DNA from: Acholoe squamosa
Taxonomy: Eukaryota; Annelida; Polychaeta; Phyllodocida; Polynoidae
Reading direction: 5' to 3'
Length of the DNA stretch: 64,000 nt
Assembly (NCBI GenBank): GCA_949317995.1
Contig: OX439036.1
Span: forward strand, 107,363,669 to 107,427,668
Shown: one piece after another, positions 25,101-30,221 of the stretch
Layout: every line of letters begins with the position of its first letter
How positions within the stretch are numbered: the stretch's first letter is position 1
Translations under genes and position numbers: made by a program
The notes under the pieces: generated by a model
What the model saw: the letters and a program-made list of their open reading frames with translations, nothing else
Told to the model about the DNA's origin: nothing
Databases searched by the model: none

Positions 25101-28100
25101 AAACACCCAACTGACACCTCTGAAATTACATATAACACGTTTCAATTGCATTATATACAAGACCAGGGTTTATCGAAATCAGATGCTTTTAATCTCTTGA
25201 AGGGCATTTAATCGTCATGCATCATACTAACTCGTGTAGTTACTTGCAGCAGGATTACCACTGGGTGTATAAATGCACCAGTTAGGGAATAATGCACGGG
25301 GCATGGCTGTGGGAGTGCTCTAGACTGGGAGTGCTCGGAGCTTATAAGGCCCCTCGATGTCTCAATACAGTTTAGAGCAAGACCACAGCCATGACCAAGT
25401 GCATTATTGCCGTTATAACACAGAAAAATCACCCATCAGCCACCTGACAACACATGAATATCAATTTTGAAGTCTAAAGGTGAGATGAAGTTAACCTCCT
25501 TTGCCAGGAGTGCATTATCCATCTAGATAATGCACAGTCAAACAGCCAATCAGAACGCAGTTTTCAGGATAATACACTCTGACTTTGCCCAGCAGTGTTA
25601 TAACTCCCCTTAACGGGTTAGGTGATGGTCTTAAGCATTGTGGTATTAGAATACATTAAAACCCTGTACTTGTTCTAACATTGCAGACACAGTACAGATG
25701 ATGAGTGTGTACACTGACGTGATCGTCCTCCGCCACCCGGAACCCGGAGCGGTCGAGGTAAGTTATAGTATATTCTCCCCAGACATGTCAGAGTGTCAGT
25801 TGCCTGCAACATTTCAGATGTTTGAGGTTGATATTTTAGTATAGAAAAAAAATGTATAAAGAATTTTAGATGATTATTTTATAGTTTTCCTCATTGTTAA
25901 AGGTGTGCCCTATCCCAGAGCATCAATTTTTAGGTGTTTTGTTGAGATACATAGGGTATAAACCCCATTTGTGAGTCCCCAAAAATAATCTTCAGATGTT
26001 TGGCCAATACTGAACTGACATGTCTGTCTCCCACATATTAGGCACGTCTTATTCTCTGGGTTTTAGTTCTCCATGGATCTGCAAGGGGGACACTAAGACC
26101 TTTCTATTTATAGACTCTTCAACGGTGGGCCGATTCTGTATTATCGCCCACCGGGGGTAGTCAGTTTCCGGTCTGGCATAGTTTAATTTTCAAACACTAG
26201 GTGCCCCTGACCTCTCTCTCCCTCTACAGGGGCTACAGGTGCCCTCTAGCGTGAGGCCTGCACACTAGGCAGACCGGAAACTGACTGTGTAAGGCATTAT
26301 GGGATATCGGAGAAGGGGGCCAGCCACACTTTAAGATAGTAAGTGCATCTGGGTCAATTGACAAGGTAAAGGGTACCTCAGTCAGGCCCCCCATTTACCT
26401 TGTTCACCCAGGTGCAGTTACAACCTTATTGCACTGAGGCGATGATATTGTATATTGGATATCATATGTGGCATTATATCAATACTTTTCTTATTGATAC
26501 AACCAGTTAGCAGCCAAATCATGCAGCAAACCAGTGATAAATGCGGGAGACGGGATCGGAGAACACCCAACACAGGCCCTCCTTGACGTCTTCACCATTA
26601 GGGAGGAGATCGGCACTGTTAATGGGATCACAGTAAGTACACGATTCCAAGACATTTTGTACAATTAAATGCTTTAAGCTACAATGCACAGTGCCCTTTG
26701 ATGACCATCATTATCGGAATGTAATATATGATGATTATGCTTGCACTAGTGCCTCTATCAAGTACCTAAACAGCACGTGTGCAAGCATAATCATCACACA
26801 TTGCGTTTATACCACGGTTTGCACCTTTAGGATGCATTACAATGCATCAAAATGCATTCTGCATTCACTGACATACAAATATATATATATGGTAACCATA
26901 GGGTCCCAGACATATGACTCATCTAACCCAACACTATTGTCCAGCCCCGTGGCCTAATGGATAAGATGCAGAACTTTATTTCAGAAGGTTCCTGGATCGA
27001 TCCCAGGCAATGCTGAGCTTTTTCAGTATGAACCACTGTCAAAGCTATGTCATAGCTGCTGTCGCATATAAGAACAGTATAGAAAAAGAACACTGTCAAA
27101 TTTCAAGTGTCAACTCTCAGTGCCTCTATCCTGTAATAAAAGCACTCAGATTATCCAGTTTGGGCACCAAAATCGTTCTGAAATGTGATAACCGTGATAT
27201 AATACATAGCGTAGCATGGTATTCACCTGCCTTGTACATGTATGTCTCTTCCACCCAGGCTTCCCTAGCCCACTTAAGATGGTCTGTATCTCCTCTTTCC
27301 TATCCCTTGGATGTGTGTTGTGCACATATGCACAGGCACCGACACATTCCTCTGTGAAATTGTGTAATGAAGTTCTCTCTATGAATATGACCTTAGCTGT
27401 TGAAATGGCGTAAAACATCTATTACTCACTCACTTGCTCACTCACTCATGTCTCTCCCACCCAGGACCGACACACTGATGTACTAACGTACTCTGATCGT
27501 CAGTCTGTGCTAGTTTCAGTGATTGAAGTTTTCAGGATTTCCCTGATTTCATGGATTTAGAGATGCCACTTTTCCTGGTTTTCCAGGAATTCCTAGTTTT
27601 GGTTGGTCCAGATTTTTAAACTAAATCATGCTGATTTCCTGGAAAAGGGTGTCGAAAATCCGGTTTCCCTGGTTTTTGTCAGCCAGCGAGTGGCATCTCT
27701 GTAGATTTTCAAGTTGCAAAGAAATAACTTATGCTGAATAATGTATGACGATCAATGGGCATGATACAGTGATGCACTATTGAAGTTTAAAAGTTTGATA
27801 GGTCTTGTGCATATATTTATATATATATATATATTTCTGACAGATTACGATGGTGGGAGACTTGAAGCACGGCCGCACGGTTCACTCCCTGGCGCGTCTC
27901 CTCACCCTGTACAAGTGTAAGATCCGCTATGTGGCACCCAAAAACCTCCAGATGCCGCAGGAGATCCAGGACTACGTCCGCTCCCAGGGACTCAGCCAGG
28001 TAAGGTCCCGTTGTGTATCCTGTCAAGGATGGAAGTTTTTGGATTTTTGTTTGATTGCAGAATTTTCTCAGTTTGACATACCGATAGAATTACTCAACGT

Positions 28101-30158
28101 CCTGTAGCATATCTCTGTGAATGTTCAGAACTTTTCATACCGTAGTGCCCCATGTAAGCGCCCGGAAGCTCATTGATTTCATTACTGTAACCCGTGATGC
28201 TTTTATATGAATACTGCTTTTAGTGCCTACGAATAATTTCAATAACCCGTACACCCCTGGCACTCATTTGAGACCGGCTCTTATTTTAGATCCTGGCACT
28301 TAAATGGGCCATTACAGTGTACATCCTGACTTCCATTCCTTGTGTTTCCGTATTTTCATTAAATTAACCCCCTCCCCCCTCAGAGGGGCTGAAGGAAAAT
28401 TTCAAACCCCTGATTATGTGTTACAGGAGGTTTGTGAGACCCTGGAGGAGGCGCTAGAAGACACAGACATCCTCTACATGACACGTATACAGCGGGAACG
28501 CTTCGAGTCCGAGGAAGAATACAAGCGGGTGAGTTATACTTTCTCAATTAGCTTATTATGTATGTTTAAATACAAACAAAAAAGTTTAAATTTAAAAAAA
28601 AGGGCAGATTAGCAAAAAATCTAAAATTCAATTGGTGTGGGATATTGAAATGTTAGATATGAAAAGTTGAAACAATGTCCTCCACAATGTATATGACAAA
28701 GGATTTTTATCTCTTTTTTTTTATGCTGAATTCGGCTTGTAGATTTGTACAAAATAGGGGGGGGGGGTTGGCAGATAAATGAGTCATGATAGTTATAAAC
28801 CATCGAGATTGGTCAAAATTTGGTCTATAAATTCCTTTTCAAAGTAAGAGTAGAGGTGGGCGTATATGGGAGGTAGGCTTATGGGAGAGATTTTACTGTT
28901 TAACAAAGCTCTTATATTCTATTAGCTGCGGGCTTCCCTAGCCCACTTAAAAGGGTCTACTTCTCATCTTTCCTTTAAGGATAAGGTTGGCCTCCGCTTC
29001 TATTTCTCCTCTTTCCTATCCCCTCAGGATGTGTGTGGTGCACATATGCCCGGGCACTGACACATTCCTCTGTGAAATTGTGTTATGTCCCTTCTCTAGC
29101 CCAATTAAAAGGGTCTATTTCTTCTCTTTCCTATCCCCTCGGGATGTGTGTGGTGCACATATGCGCGGGCACCGACATATTCCTCTGTGAATTTGTGTAA
29201 TATAGTTCTCGCCATGAATATGACCTTAGCTGTCGAAATGGCGTTAAACATCTATTACTCACTCACTCACTCACTCACTATATTCTATTAGCTAAACGAC
29301 TGCTTTGATGTTACAGTCTTGTGGACACTACGTTGTCACGCCCCACCTTATGAGACGCGCCAAACGCAAGATGGCCGTTATGCACCCGCTACCAAGAGTC
29401 AACGAAATCAGGTAATTTAAAATTCTTTATCTTAAGATCCTGATAAGAATTAGCACTTAAAGTATTACCACATTGCAATGTATGTAATGCACCTGACCTC
29501 ATGAGACGCGTCGAAAGCAAGATTGCACCGGCTACCCAGGGTCAATGAAATCAGTCAATTTCTAATTGTTAATTTCAAAATGTGAGATCCTGATGAGGAT
29601 TACCACTCAAAGTTTATCCACATTGCACATTTTGTGTTATGTACCCATCACATATAAACATAATTCAGTGTTATAAATCTCAAACATCTGCTGATATAAG
29701 ACCTTATTACAGTCACTTCAGTTTTAAGGTTAGGGGAGTTCTAATTCTGGGTTAAAACATGACCAATACTCATTTGACATAGCAATGCTCATTGATCCAC
29801 CCGGAAGGGGGCTGTCTCCCGCGATGGGAAAACGGCCCTCTGAGGGATCGATGATGATGCCAGGAAGTTCATCTCTATTCATTCTATGTTATTTTGATTT
29901 AAATGTGCTTAAATTTACGTAATTTAGGATAAAGATAAGTCATGTCACCAGAAGTGGCGATCAAGACATGTTATTCAACAGGTGGGTGTTCTGTACTCTT
30001 AACATTATCTCTATGGGACGTCGTTATTCACATGAAATAATATTTTTACTTACAGCACCCAGTTTGACACAGACCCGCGGGCGGCATATTTCAGACAAGC
30101 TGAGGGTGGAATGTATGTCCGCATGGCTCTGCTAGCCACAGTCCTCGGGAAATGCTGA
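124..30158 (+). CDS. CAD: CAD, 3' part: CPSase II (C-terminal half) - dihydroorotase - aspartate transcarbamoylase, 29 exons
   Basis: CAD is the cytosolic fused enzyme for the first three steps of de novo UMP synthesis. The window starts inside the gene; the glutaminase and first CPSase half lie upstream. The exons listed below join in one frame to about 1,374 residues plus TGA at 30156-30158, and align along their length with my recollection of human CAD. Domains in order: CPSase ATP-grasp and allosteric part (exons a-j), DHOase (j-p), linker (p-u), ATCase (u to the end). Visible DHOase ligands are HVH, the lysine of [18 protein letters not shown] and DCFATDH. Visible ATCase motifs are [27 protein letters not shown] and HPLPRVNE. 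All junctions used are GT-AG with matching phases. No stop or frameshift is seen, so the gene looks functional. Exon letters are mine. Confidence 0.97.
697..897 (+). CDS. CAD: CAD exon b (CPSase)
   Basis: It encodes [20 protein letters not shown] through [13 protein letters not shown], the CPSase synthetase core. Phase 0 at both ends, acceptor ttcacag, donor gtaggt. The internal ATGs are not starts. Confidence 0.95.
1235..1357 (+). CDS. CAD: CAD exon c (CPSase)
   Basis: It encodes [20 protein letters not shown] and ends RWRELTDIE. Phase 0 at both ends, acceptor ttgatag, donor gtgggc. Confidence 0.94.
2155..2611. mobile_element. MITE, TIR TTAACTCGAAAAG
   Basis: Starts ttaactcgaaaagagttata and ends cttttcgagtta. 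The body (tttggtggtgcgaataag; gttgatccatgtatcaact) is repeated at 23672-24308. No protein-coding capacity seen. Confidence 0.7.
2676..2858 (+). CDS. CAD: CAD exon d (CPSase ATP-grasp)
   Basis: It encodes [20 protein letters not shown] and later [25 protein letters not shown] is the conserved ATP-grasp nucleotide-binding segment. Phase 0, donor gtcagt. A MITE ends 65 bp before the acceptor. Confidence 0.95.
3011..3199 (+). mobile_element. SINE-like element with ACTC tail, full copy
   Basis: About 185 bp: starts ggcttccctagcccactt, passes gtggtgcacatatgcgc, and ends atggcgttaaacatctatta plus cactcactcac. All six copies point with the gene. I did not find clear pol III A and B boxes, so SINE is an inference from size, copy number and the simple-repeat tail. 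Confidence 0.75.
3385..3603 (+). CDS. CAD: CAD exon e (CPSase ATP-grasp)
   Basis: It encodes EIDVDAV through [20 protein letters not shown] and ends FNMQLIAK. The [12 protein letters not shown] segment is a CPSase hallmark. Phase 0, donor gtaagt. Confidence 0.96.
3935..4102 (+). CDS. CAD: CAD exon f (CPSase)
   Basis: It encodes [19 protein letters not shown] and ends [20 protein letters not shown] is the conserved metal/ATP-site strand of the second synthetase half. Phase 0, donor gtacga. Confidence 0.95.
4333..4585. mobile_element. MITE, TIR CCATATTCATTCTAATAAG, TA duplication
   Basis: Inverted termini taccatattcattctaataa and ttattagaatgaatatggta are flanked by TA. The second motif copy, aataattctaataagcac, lies just inside the left end. 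Non-coding. Confidence 0.75.
4605..4900. mobile_element. MITE, TIR CCGTAATCTCCCGCG, short form
   Basis: Terminal taccgtaatctcccgcgtat and its inverse are flanked by TA. A near-identical body (ttggatcaacaagagggaca type) occurs at 16884-17160. The right end carries an extra copy of the gcgccttatac motif. Confidence 0.8.
4958..6179. mobile_element. DNA transposon remnant, TIR CAGGGGTGTGAAATTTCC, interrupted
   Basis: Termini caggggtgtgaaatttccg and cgggatttcacacccctg are flanked by the 5-bp repeat GTCCT (4953-4957 and 6180-6184). The 876-bp element at 5056-5931 sits inside it. The termini look hAT-like, but the duplication is shorter than the usual 8 bp. Confidence 0.75.
5056..5931. mobile_element. 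MITE, TIR CCGTAATCTCCCGCG, long form with internal minisatellite
   Basis: 876 bp with the same TA-CCGTAATCTCCCGCG ends as the 277-bp form. The core is a GC-rich tandem array of roughly 86-bp units (about 5265-5805) containing gttcaagctgtcatcggcac. It is inserted inside a CAGGGGTGTGAAA element (4958-6179). Confidence 0.8.
6338..6520 (+). CDS. CAD: CAD exon g (CPSase to allosteric domain)
   Basis: It encodes [20 protein letters not shown] and ends [11 protein letters not shown], joining the CPSase core to the MGS-like regulatory domain, where UTP and PRPP act in animal CAD. Phase 0, donor gtactg. Confidence 0.95.
6681..7085. mobile_element. GCATGATGCAT palindrome element, interrupted
   Basis: Contains gaagtgctagtgatct pairing with accagcacttca and gcatgatgcatgaatg pairing with tattcatgcatcatgc. 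It is split by the MITE at 6801-7041. Confidence 0.65.
6801..7041. mobile_element. MITE, TIR CCGTATTCATTCTAATAAG, TA duplication
   Basis: 241 bp with near-perfect termini flanked by TA on both sides. It is inserted into a GCATGATGCAT palindrome element. Confidence 0.8.
7403..7507 (+). CDS. CAD: CAD exon h (MGS-like allosteric domain)
   Basis: It encodes [20 protein letters not shown] and ends [11 protein letters not shown]. Acceptor ttttcag, donor gtacac, phase 0. Confidence 0.94.
7729..7911 (+). mobile_element. SINE-like element whose tail forms a CAD splice acceptor
   Basis: Same family, more diverged in the middle. The tail reads attactcactcacag and its final AG is the acceptor of the exon starting at 7912. 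Confidence 0.75.
7912..8078 (+). CDS. CAD: CAD exon i (allosteric domain)
   Basis: It encodes [13 protein letters not shown] and ends [11 protein letters not shown]. The acceptor CAG is the last triplet of a SINE-like ACTC tail. The last 14 bases match the unit of the minisatellite that begins at the donor gtaggt. The human PKA-site segment GRRLSSF is here GTRAASSF, so one of the two arginines before the serine is gone. Phase 0 in, phase 2 out. Confidence 0.95.
8079..8735 (+). repeat. minisatellite of about 20-bp units beginning at a CAD splice donor
   Basis: Roughly 30 imperfect units of the type gtaggtcacatgacacaggg fill the intron after CAD exon i. The first unit is the splice donor itself, and the exon end TCATGACACAAGG matches the unit. 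Unit length varies from 16 to 30 bp. Open frames across this array are by-products. Confidence 0.9.
8801..8961 (+). CDS. CAD: CAD exon j (allosteric domain to DHOase)
   Basis: It encodes [20 protein letters not shown] and ends SQKIVRLPG, where the dihydroorotase domain begins. The first base completes the split glycine codon. Donor gtaaga, leaving phase 1. Confidence 0.95.
9190..9780. other. intron stretch with uncharacterised interspersed-repeat look
   Basis: Begins gttcaagtttcaagagattt and continues without coding signs to the acceptor before 9813. It looks like an inserted element, but I found no second copy or inverted termini in this window. Confidence 0.3.
9813..9979 (+). CDS. CAD: CAD exon k (DHOase, metal-binding HxH)
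   Basis: It encodes [20 protein letters not shown] and ends ALALEQK. The HVHFR motif supplies the two zinc-binding histidines and the substrate arginine. Human CAD has HLREPGG where this protein has HFRVPGA, a Glu to Val change next to the arginine. Donor gtaaag, phase 0 out. Confidence 0.96.
10264..10428 (+). CDS. CAD: CAD exon l (DHOase, carboxylated lysine)
   Basis: It encodes [20 protein letters not shown] and then [18 protein letters not shown]. The lysine of LKMYLNET corresponds to the carboxylated zinc-bridging lysine. The flexible-loop Thr is kept and the following Phe of the human enzyme is Tyr. Phase 0, donor gtaggg. Confidence 0.95.
10829..10960 (+). CDS. CAD: CAD exon m (DHOase)
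   Basis: It encodes [20 protein letters not shown] and ends [13 protein letters not shown] and CHVARKE carry zinc-binding histidines and the cysteine. Phase 0, donor gtaggt. Confidence 0.95.
11012..11213. mobile_element. GCATGATGCAT palindrome element
   Basis: From cttgaagggccgctgatgca to ggctttaaaagg. It holds two nested hairpins, one around gcagccctggctagctac and its inverse ctcgccagggctgc. Confidence 0.65.
11214..11372 (+). mobile_element. SINE-like element, degenerate copy
   Basis: Recognisable by gtgtacatatccgtgggtac, aatgtagttttctc and the attactcactcact tail. It directly follows a GCATGATGCAT palindrome element. Confidence 0.6.
11614..11815 (+). CDS. CAD: CAD exon n (DHOase, catalytic Asp)
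   Basis: It encodes [20 protein letters not shown], then HHLFLTEDD, ending DCFATDH. The Asp of TDH is the catalytic residue. Human GKGEVRPELGS is here [11 protein letters not shown]. Donor gtatgt, phase 1 out. Confidence 0.94.
11816..13491. other. CAD intron n-o, no recognised element except G-rich tract
   Basis: A G-rich stretch at 12655-12935 holds several runs such as gcagggggagggtgggtgg and tgggtgggtggggg that could form imperfect G-quadruplexes on the + strand. The rest is AT-rich and featureless apart from a MITE-like fragment just before the exon at 13492. Confidence 0.4.
13492..13607 (+). CDS. CAD: CAD exon o (DHOase)
   Basis: It encodes [19 protein letters not shown] and ends NNRRLTID. 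The acceptor catatag is weak, but the phase and protein match leave no alternative. A MITE-like fragment with cagggattttcaagt-type sequence lies directly upstream. Donor gtgagt, phase 0 out. Confidence 0.93.
13745..14030. mobile_element. GCATGATGCAT palindrome element with amplified right end
   Basis: The right-terminal unit of about 47 bp (cattcatgcatcatgccgag plus cagtgggcatgatg) is repeated three times in tandem (about 13888-14010). Confidence 0.6.
14101..14430. mobile_element. DNA transposon remnant, TIR CAGGGGTGTGAAATTTCC
   Basis: 330 bp, flanked by TTATA on each side. Nearly identical to 18566-18899, including the run of G and the ctttaattaagctttatcct segment. Non-autonomous. Confidence 0.82.
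14647..14862 (+). CDS. CAD: CAD exon p (end of DHOase)
   Basis: It encodes [20 protein letters not shown], then [20 protein letters not shown], ending Q. Phase 0, donor gtgaga. Confidence 0.95.
14890..15782. mobile_element. MITE, TIR CCGTAATCTCCCGCG, long form, inverted core
   Basis: 893 bp with the same ends. The roughly 86-bp GC-rich array (about 15028-15580) is in the opposite direction to that at 5056-5931. Subterminal gcgccttctacgcg motifs recur many times. Confidence 0.8.
15918..16200. repeat. dispersed gtcatggaat short repeats
   Basis: The decamer gtcatggaat and close variants recur about ten times at irregular spacing. It is probably a decayed element related to the cagggaaat cluster at 32178-32330. 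Confidence 0.45.
16327..16513 (+). CDS. CAD: CAD exon q (DHO-ATC linker)
   Basis: It encodes [18 protein letters not shown] and ends KVTRTLPS. It is rich in Pro, Ser and Lys, as expected of the flexible linker. Acceptor tatacag, donor gtaggc, phase 1 out. Confidence 0.88.
16884..17160. mobile_element. MITE, TIR CCGTAATCTCCCGCG, short form
   Basis: 277 bp including TA at each end. The termini are perfect inverted repeats of about 25 bp. Non-coding, in the intron after CAD exon q. Confidence 0.85.
18488..18526 (+). CDS. CAD: CAD exon r (39-nt linker exon)
   Basis: It encodes [13 protein letters not shown], an acidic linker segment. Acceptor tttag, donor gtgagt, phase 1 in and out, so it could be skipped without breaking the frame. 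Confidence 0.7.
18543..19130. mobile_element. GCATGATGCAT palindrome element, interrupted
   Basis: Terminal inverted repeat ttaaccctttgaag and ccttcaaagtta, split by the 334-bp transposon at 18566-18899. Confidence 0.65.
18566..18899. mobile_element. DNA transposon remnant, TIR CAGGGGTGTGAAATTTCC
   Basis: 334 bp, flanked by ATTTAT on each side, inserted within a palindrome-rich element. More than 95 percent like the copy at 14101 by eye. Confidence 0.82.
19839..20307. mobile_element. MITE, TIR TTAACTCGGAAGAG, diverged copy
   Basis: Starts ttaactcggaagagttatag, ends ctcttccgagtta, and keeps the gggagtgctgatgtcagacc segment near the right end. The middle differs strongly from the other two copies. 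Confidence 0.6.
20654..20665 (+). CDS. CAD: CAD exon s, 12-nt candidate microexon
   Basis: It adds G-M-E-A between phase-1 junctions, with a good acceptor (atttcag) and donor (gtgagc). The frame stays open past the donor ([16 protein letters not shown]) until a TAA, but I see no convincing donor there, so the 12-nt form is preferred. It could be alternative or not used at all; the reading frame works either way. Confidence 0.45.
20799..20840 (+). CDS. CAD: CAD exon t (linker, RxRxxS motif, two donors)
   Basis: It encodes [14 protein letters not shown] plus one base. RFRYQS fits the AGC-kinase consensus RxRxxS. The donor used here is after 20840 (gtgcga). An identical exon end (CAGTCTGAAG) followed by another donor (gtgtgg) lies 21 nt downstream at 20861 in the same phase, which would add GAIYQSE. 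Confidence 0.75.
20944..21207. mobile_element. GCATGATGCAT palindrome element, best-preserved copy
   Basis: From gaccccttaagggctgctaa to agcctttaaagagttaa. It contains two strong hairpins: gaagtgctggcgagtctg with its inverse, and gcatgaatgcagccctggcg with its inverse. Whole-element folding is extensive. Confidence 0.7.
22062..22146. repeat. TA microsatellite
   Basis: About 80 bp of nearly pure TA in the intron before CAD exon u. Shorter TA runs lie at about 27816-27834 and 57570-57594. Confidence 0.95.
22525..22742 (+). CDS. CAD: CAD exon u (linker to ATCase start)
   Basis: It encodes [20 protein letters not shown] and ends [14 protein letters not shown], where the ATCase domain begins. Acceptor ctgcag, donor gtaagt, phase 1 in and 0 out. 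Confidence 0.92.
22905..23495. mobile_element. MITE-like element with internal 33-bp repeats
   Basis: Outer sequence ctctcgtataacccgcgccc and the distal tagtataagctgtgg recall the ATAAGC-type MITE ends. Inside, cctagcaagcctcctgtttc units are tandem twice, with further ccctagcaagg copies on the right. Confidence 0.5.
23568..23645 (+). CDS. CAD: CAD exon v (ATCase)
   Basis: It encodes [20 protein letters not shown] and ends DYILK. Phase 0, donor gtaagt. Confidence 0.95.
23672..24308. mobile_element. MITE, TIR TTAACTCGAAAA, with nested insertion
   Basis: Same family as 2155-2611. It is interrupted at 24105-24272 by a different MITE with GGGGCCATCC termini. Confidence 0.7.
24105..24272. mobile_element. 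MITE, TIR GGGGCCATCCAYAAATGATG
   Basis: 168 bp with ends ggggccatccacaaataatg and gtcatttatggatggcccc. The termini recall Harbinger-related (ISL2EU/IS4EU-like) families, from memory only. Nested in the MITE at 23672-24308. Confidence 0.75.
24748..24889 (+). CDS. CAD: CAD exon w (ATCase, carbamoyl-phosphate site)
   Basis: It encodes [19 protein letters not shown] and ends [13 protein letters not shown] is the carbamoyl-phosphate-binding motif, and the lysine of KKGE belongs to the adjacent-subunit active-site loop. Donor gtaaaa, phase 1 out. Confidence 0.96.
25195..25300. mobile_element. GCATGATGCAT palindrome element, fragment
   Basis: tcttgaagggcatttaatcg followed by catgcatcatactaact matches one end of the family. 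Confidence 0.45.
25687..25757 (+). CDS. CAD: CAD exon x (ATCase)
   Basis: It encodes [20 protein letters not shown] and ends GAVE. Acceptor attgcag, donor gtaagt, phase 1 in and 0 out. Confidence 0.94.
26122..26284. repeat. foldback with two inverted repeats
   Basis: cggtgggccgat and tatcgcccaccg form a short hairpin at 26123-26152. Then tcagtttccggtctg (26161) pairs with cagaccggaaactga (26270). It may be a MITE core. Confidence 0.6.
26507..26632 (+). CDS. CAD: CAD exon y (ATCase, HPTQ)
   Basis: It encodes [20 protein letters not shown], then [14 protein letters not shown], ending NGIT. HPTQ is the conserved catalytic segment. Phase 0, donor gtaagt. Confidence 0.96.
26944..27013 (+). pseudogene. 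tRNA-Arg-like pseudogene or SINE head
   Basis: gccccgtggcctaatggata resembles the 5' half of tRNA-Arg and the A box. cctggatcgatcccagg gives a perfect five-pair T arm with a B-box-like loop. The anticodon arm and 3' acceptor strand are degenerate, so a working tRNA is unlikely. Confidence 0.55.
27257..27449 (+). mobile_element. SINE-like element with ACTC tail
   Basis: Full-length copy from ggcttccctagcccactt to an interrupted cactcacttgctcactcact tail, in the intron between CAD exons y and z. Confidence 0.72.
27559..27701. mobile_element. MITE, TIR AGAGATGCCACT
   Basis: 143 bp between agagatgccacttttcctgg and gagtggcatctct, with internal inverted ttcctgg segments. Second copy at 31480. Confidence 0.7.
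27844..27999 (+). CDS. CAD: CAD exon z (ATCase, [11 protein letters not shown])
   Basis: It encodes [20 protein letters not shown] and ends SQGLSQ. This is the start of the aspartate-binding domain. A short TA microsatellite forms part of the upstream tract. Phase 0, donor gtaagg. Confidence 0.96.
28427..28528 (+). CDS. CAD: CAD exon aa (ATCase)
   Basis: It encodes [20 protein letters not shown] and ends FESEEEYKR. Phase 0, donor gtgagt. Confidence 0.95.
28929..29279 (+). mobile_element. SINE-like element, two overlapping copies
   Basis: A truncated copy (about 28929-29090) runs directly into a second, complete copy (about 29091-29279) ending in a long cactcactcac tail. The head also repeats part of the tctcctctttcctatcccct segment. 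This suggests insertion of one copy into or beside another. Confidence 0.7.
29317..29411 (+). CDS. CAD: CAD exon bb (ATCase, HPLPRVNE)
   Basis: It encodes [20 protein letters not shown] and then [11 protein letters not shown]. Donor gtaatt, phase 2 out. A decayed duplicate of its 3' part lies 79 bp downstream, and a SINE-like tail ends 37 bp upstream. Confidence 0.95.
29490..29630 (+). pseudogene. decayed tandem copy of CAD exon bb and its donor intron
   Basis: The stretch starting acctcatgagacgcg repeats the 3' part of the exon just upstream and continues into matching intron sequence (agatcctgatgaggatta against agatcctgataagaatta). It lacks about 12 nt of the ATGGCCGTTATG segment. The donor AG-gtaatt has become agtcaatt, so it cannot splice as its parent does. 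Confidence 0.75.
30056..30158 (+). CDS. CAD: CAD last exon (ATCase C-terminus)
   Basis: It encodes [19 protein letters not shown] and ends [11 protein letters not shown], then [12 protein letters not shown] is the subunit-contact segment near the end of every CAD. The human protein ends GRF where this one ends GKC. Confidence 0.97.
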
Positions 30159-30215
30159 GTCATTCGCAACCACATTGACAGACCAACCTGGCTGGAACTA
30201 TGTTAGAATCAGAAA

Positions 30216-30221
30216 ATTAAA
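30216..30221 (+). promoter_or_regulatory. possible CAD polyadenylation signal ATTAAA
   Basis: It lies 58 bp after the CAD stop and is the first variant hexamer downstream. The true 3' end could be further on. A canonical AATAAA pair lies near 34000-34022. Confidence 0.35.
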
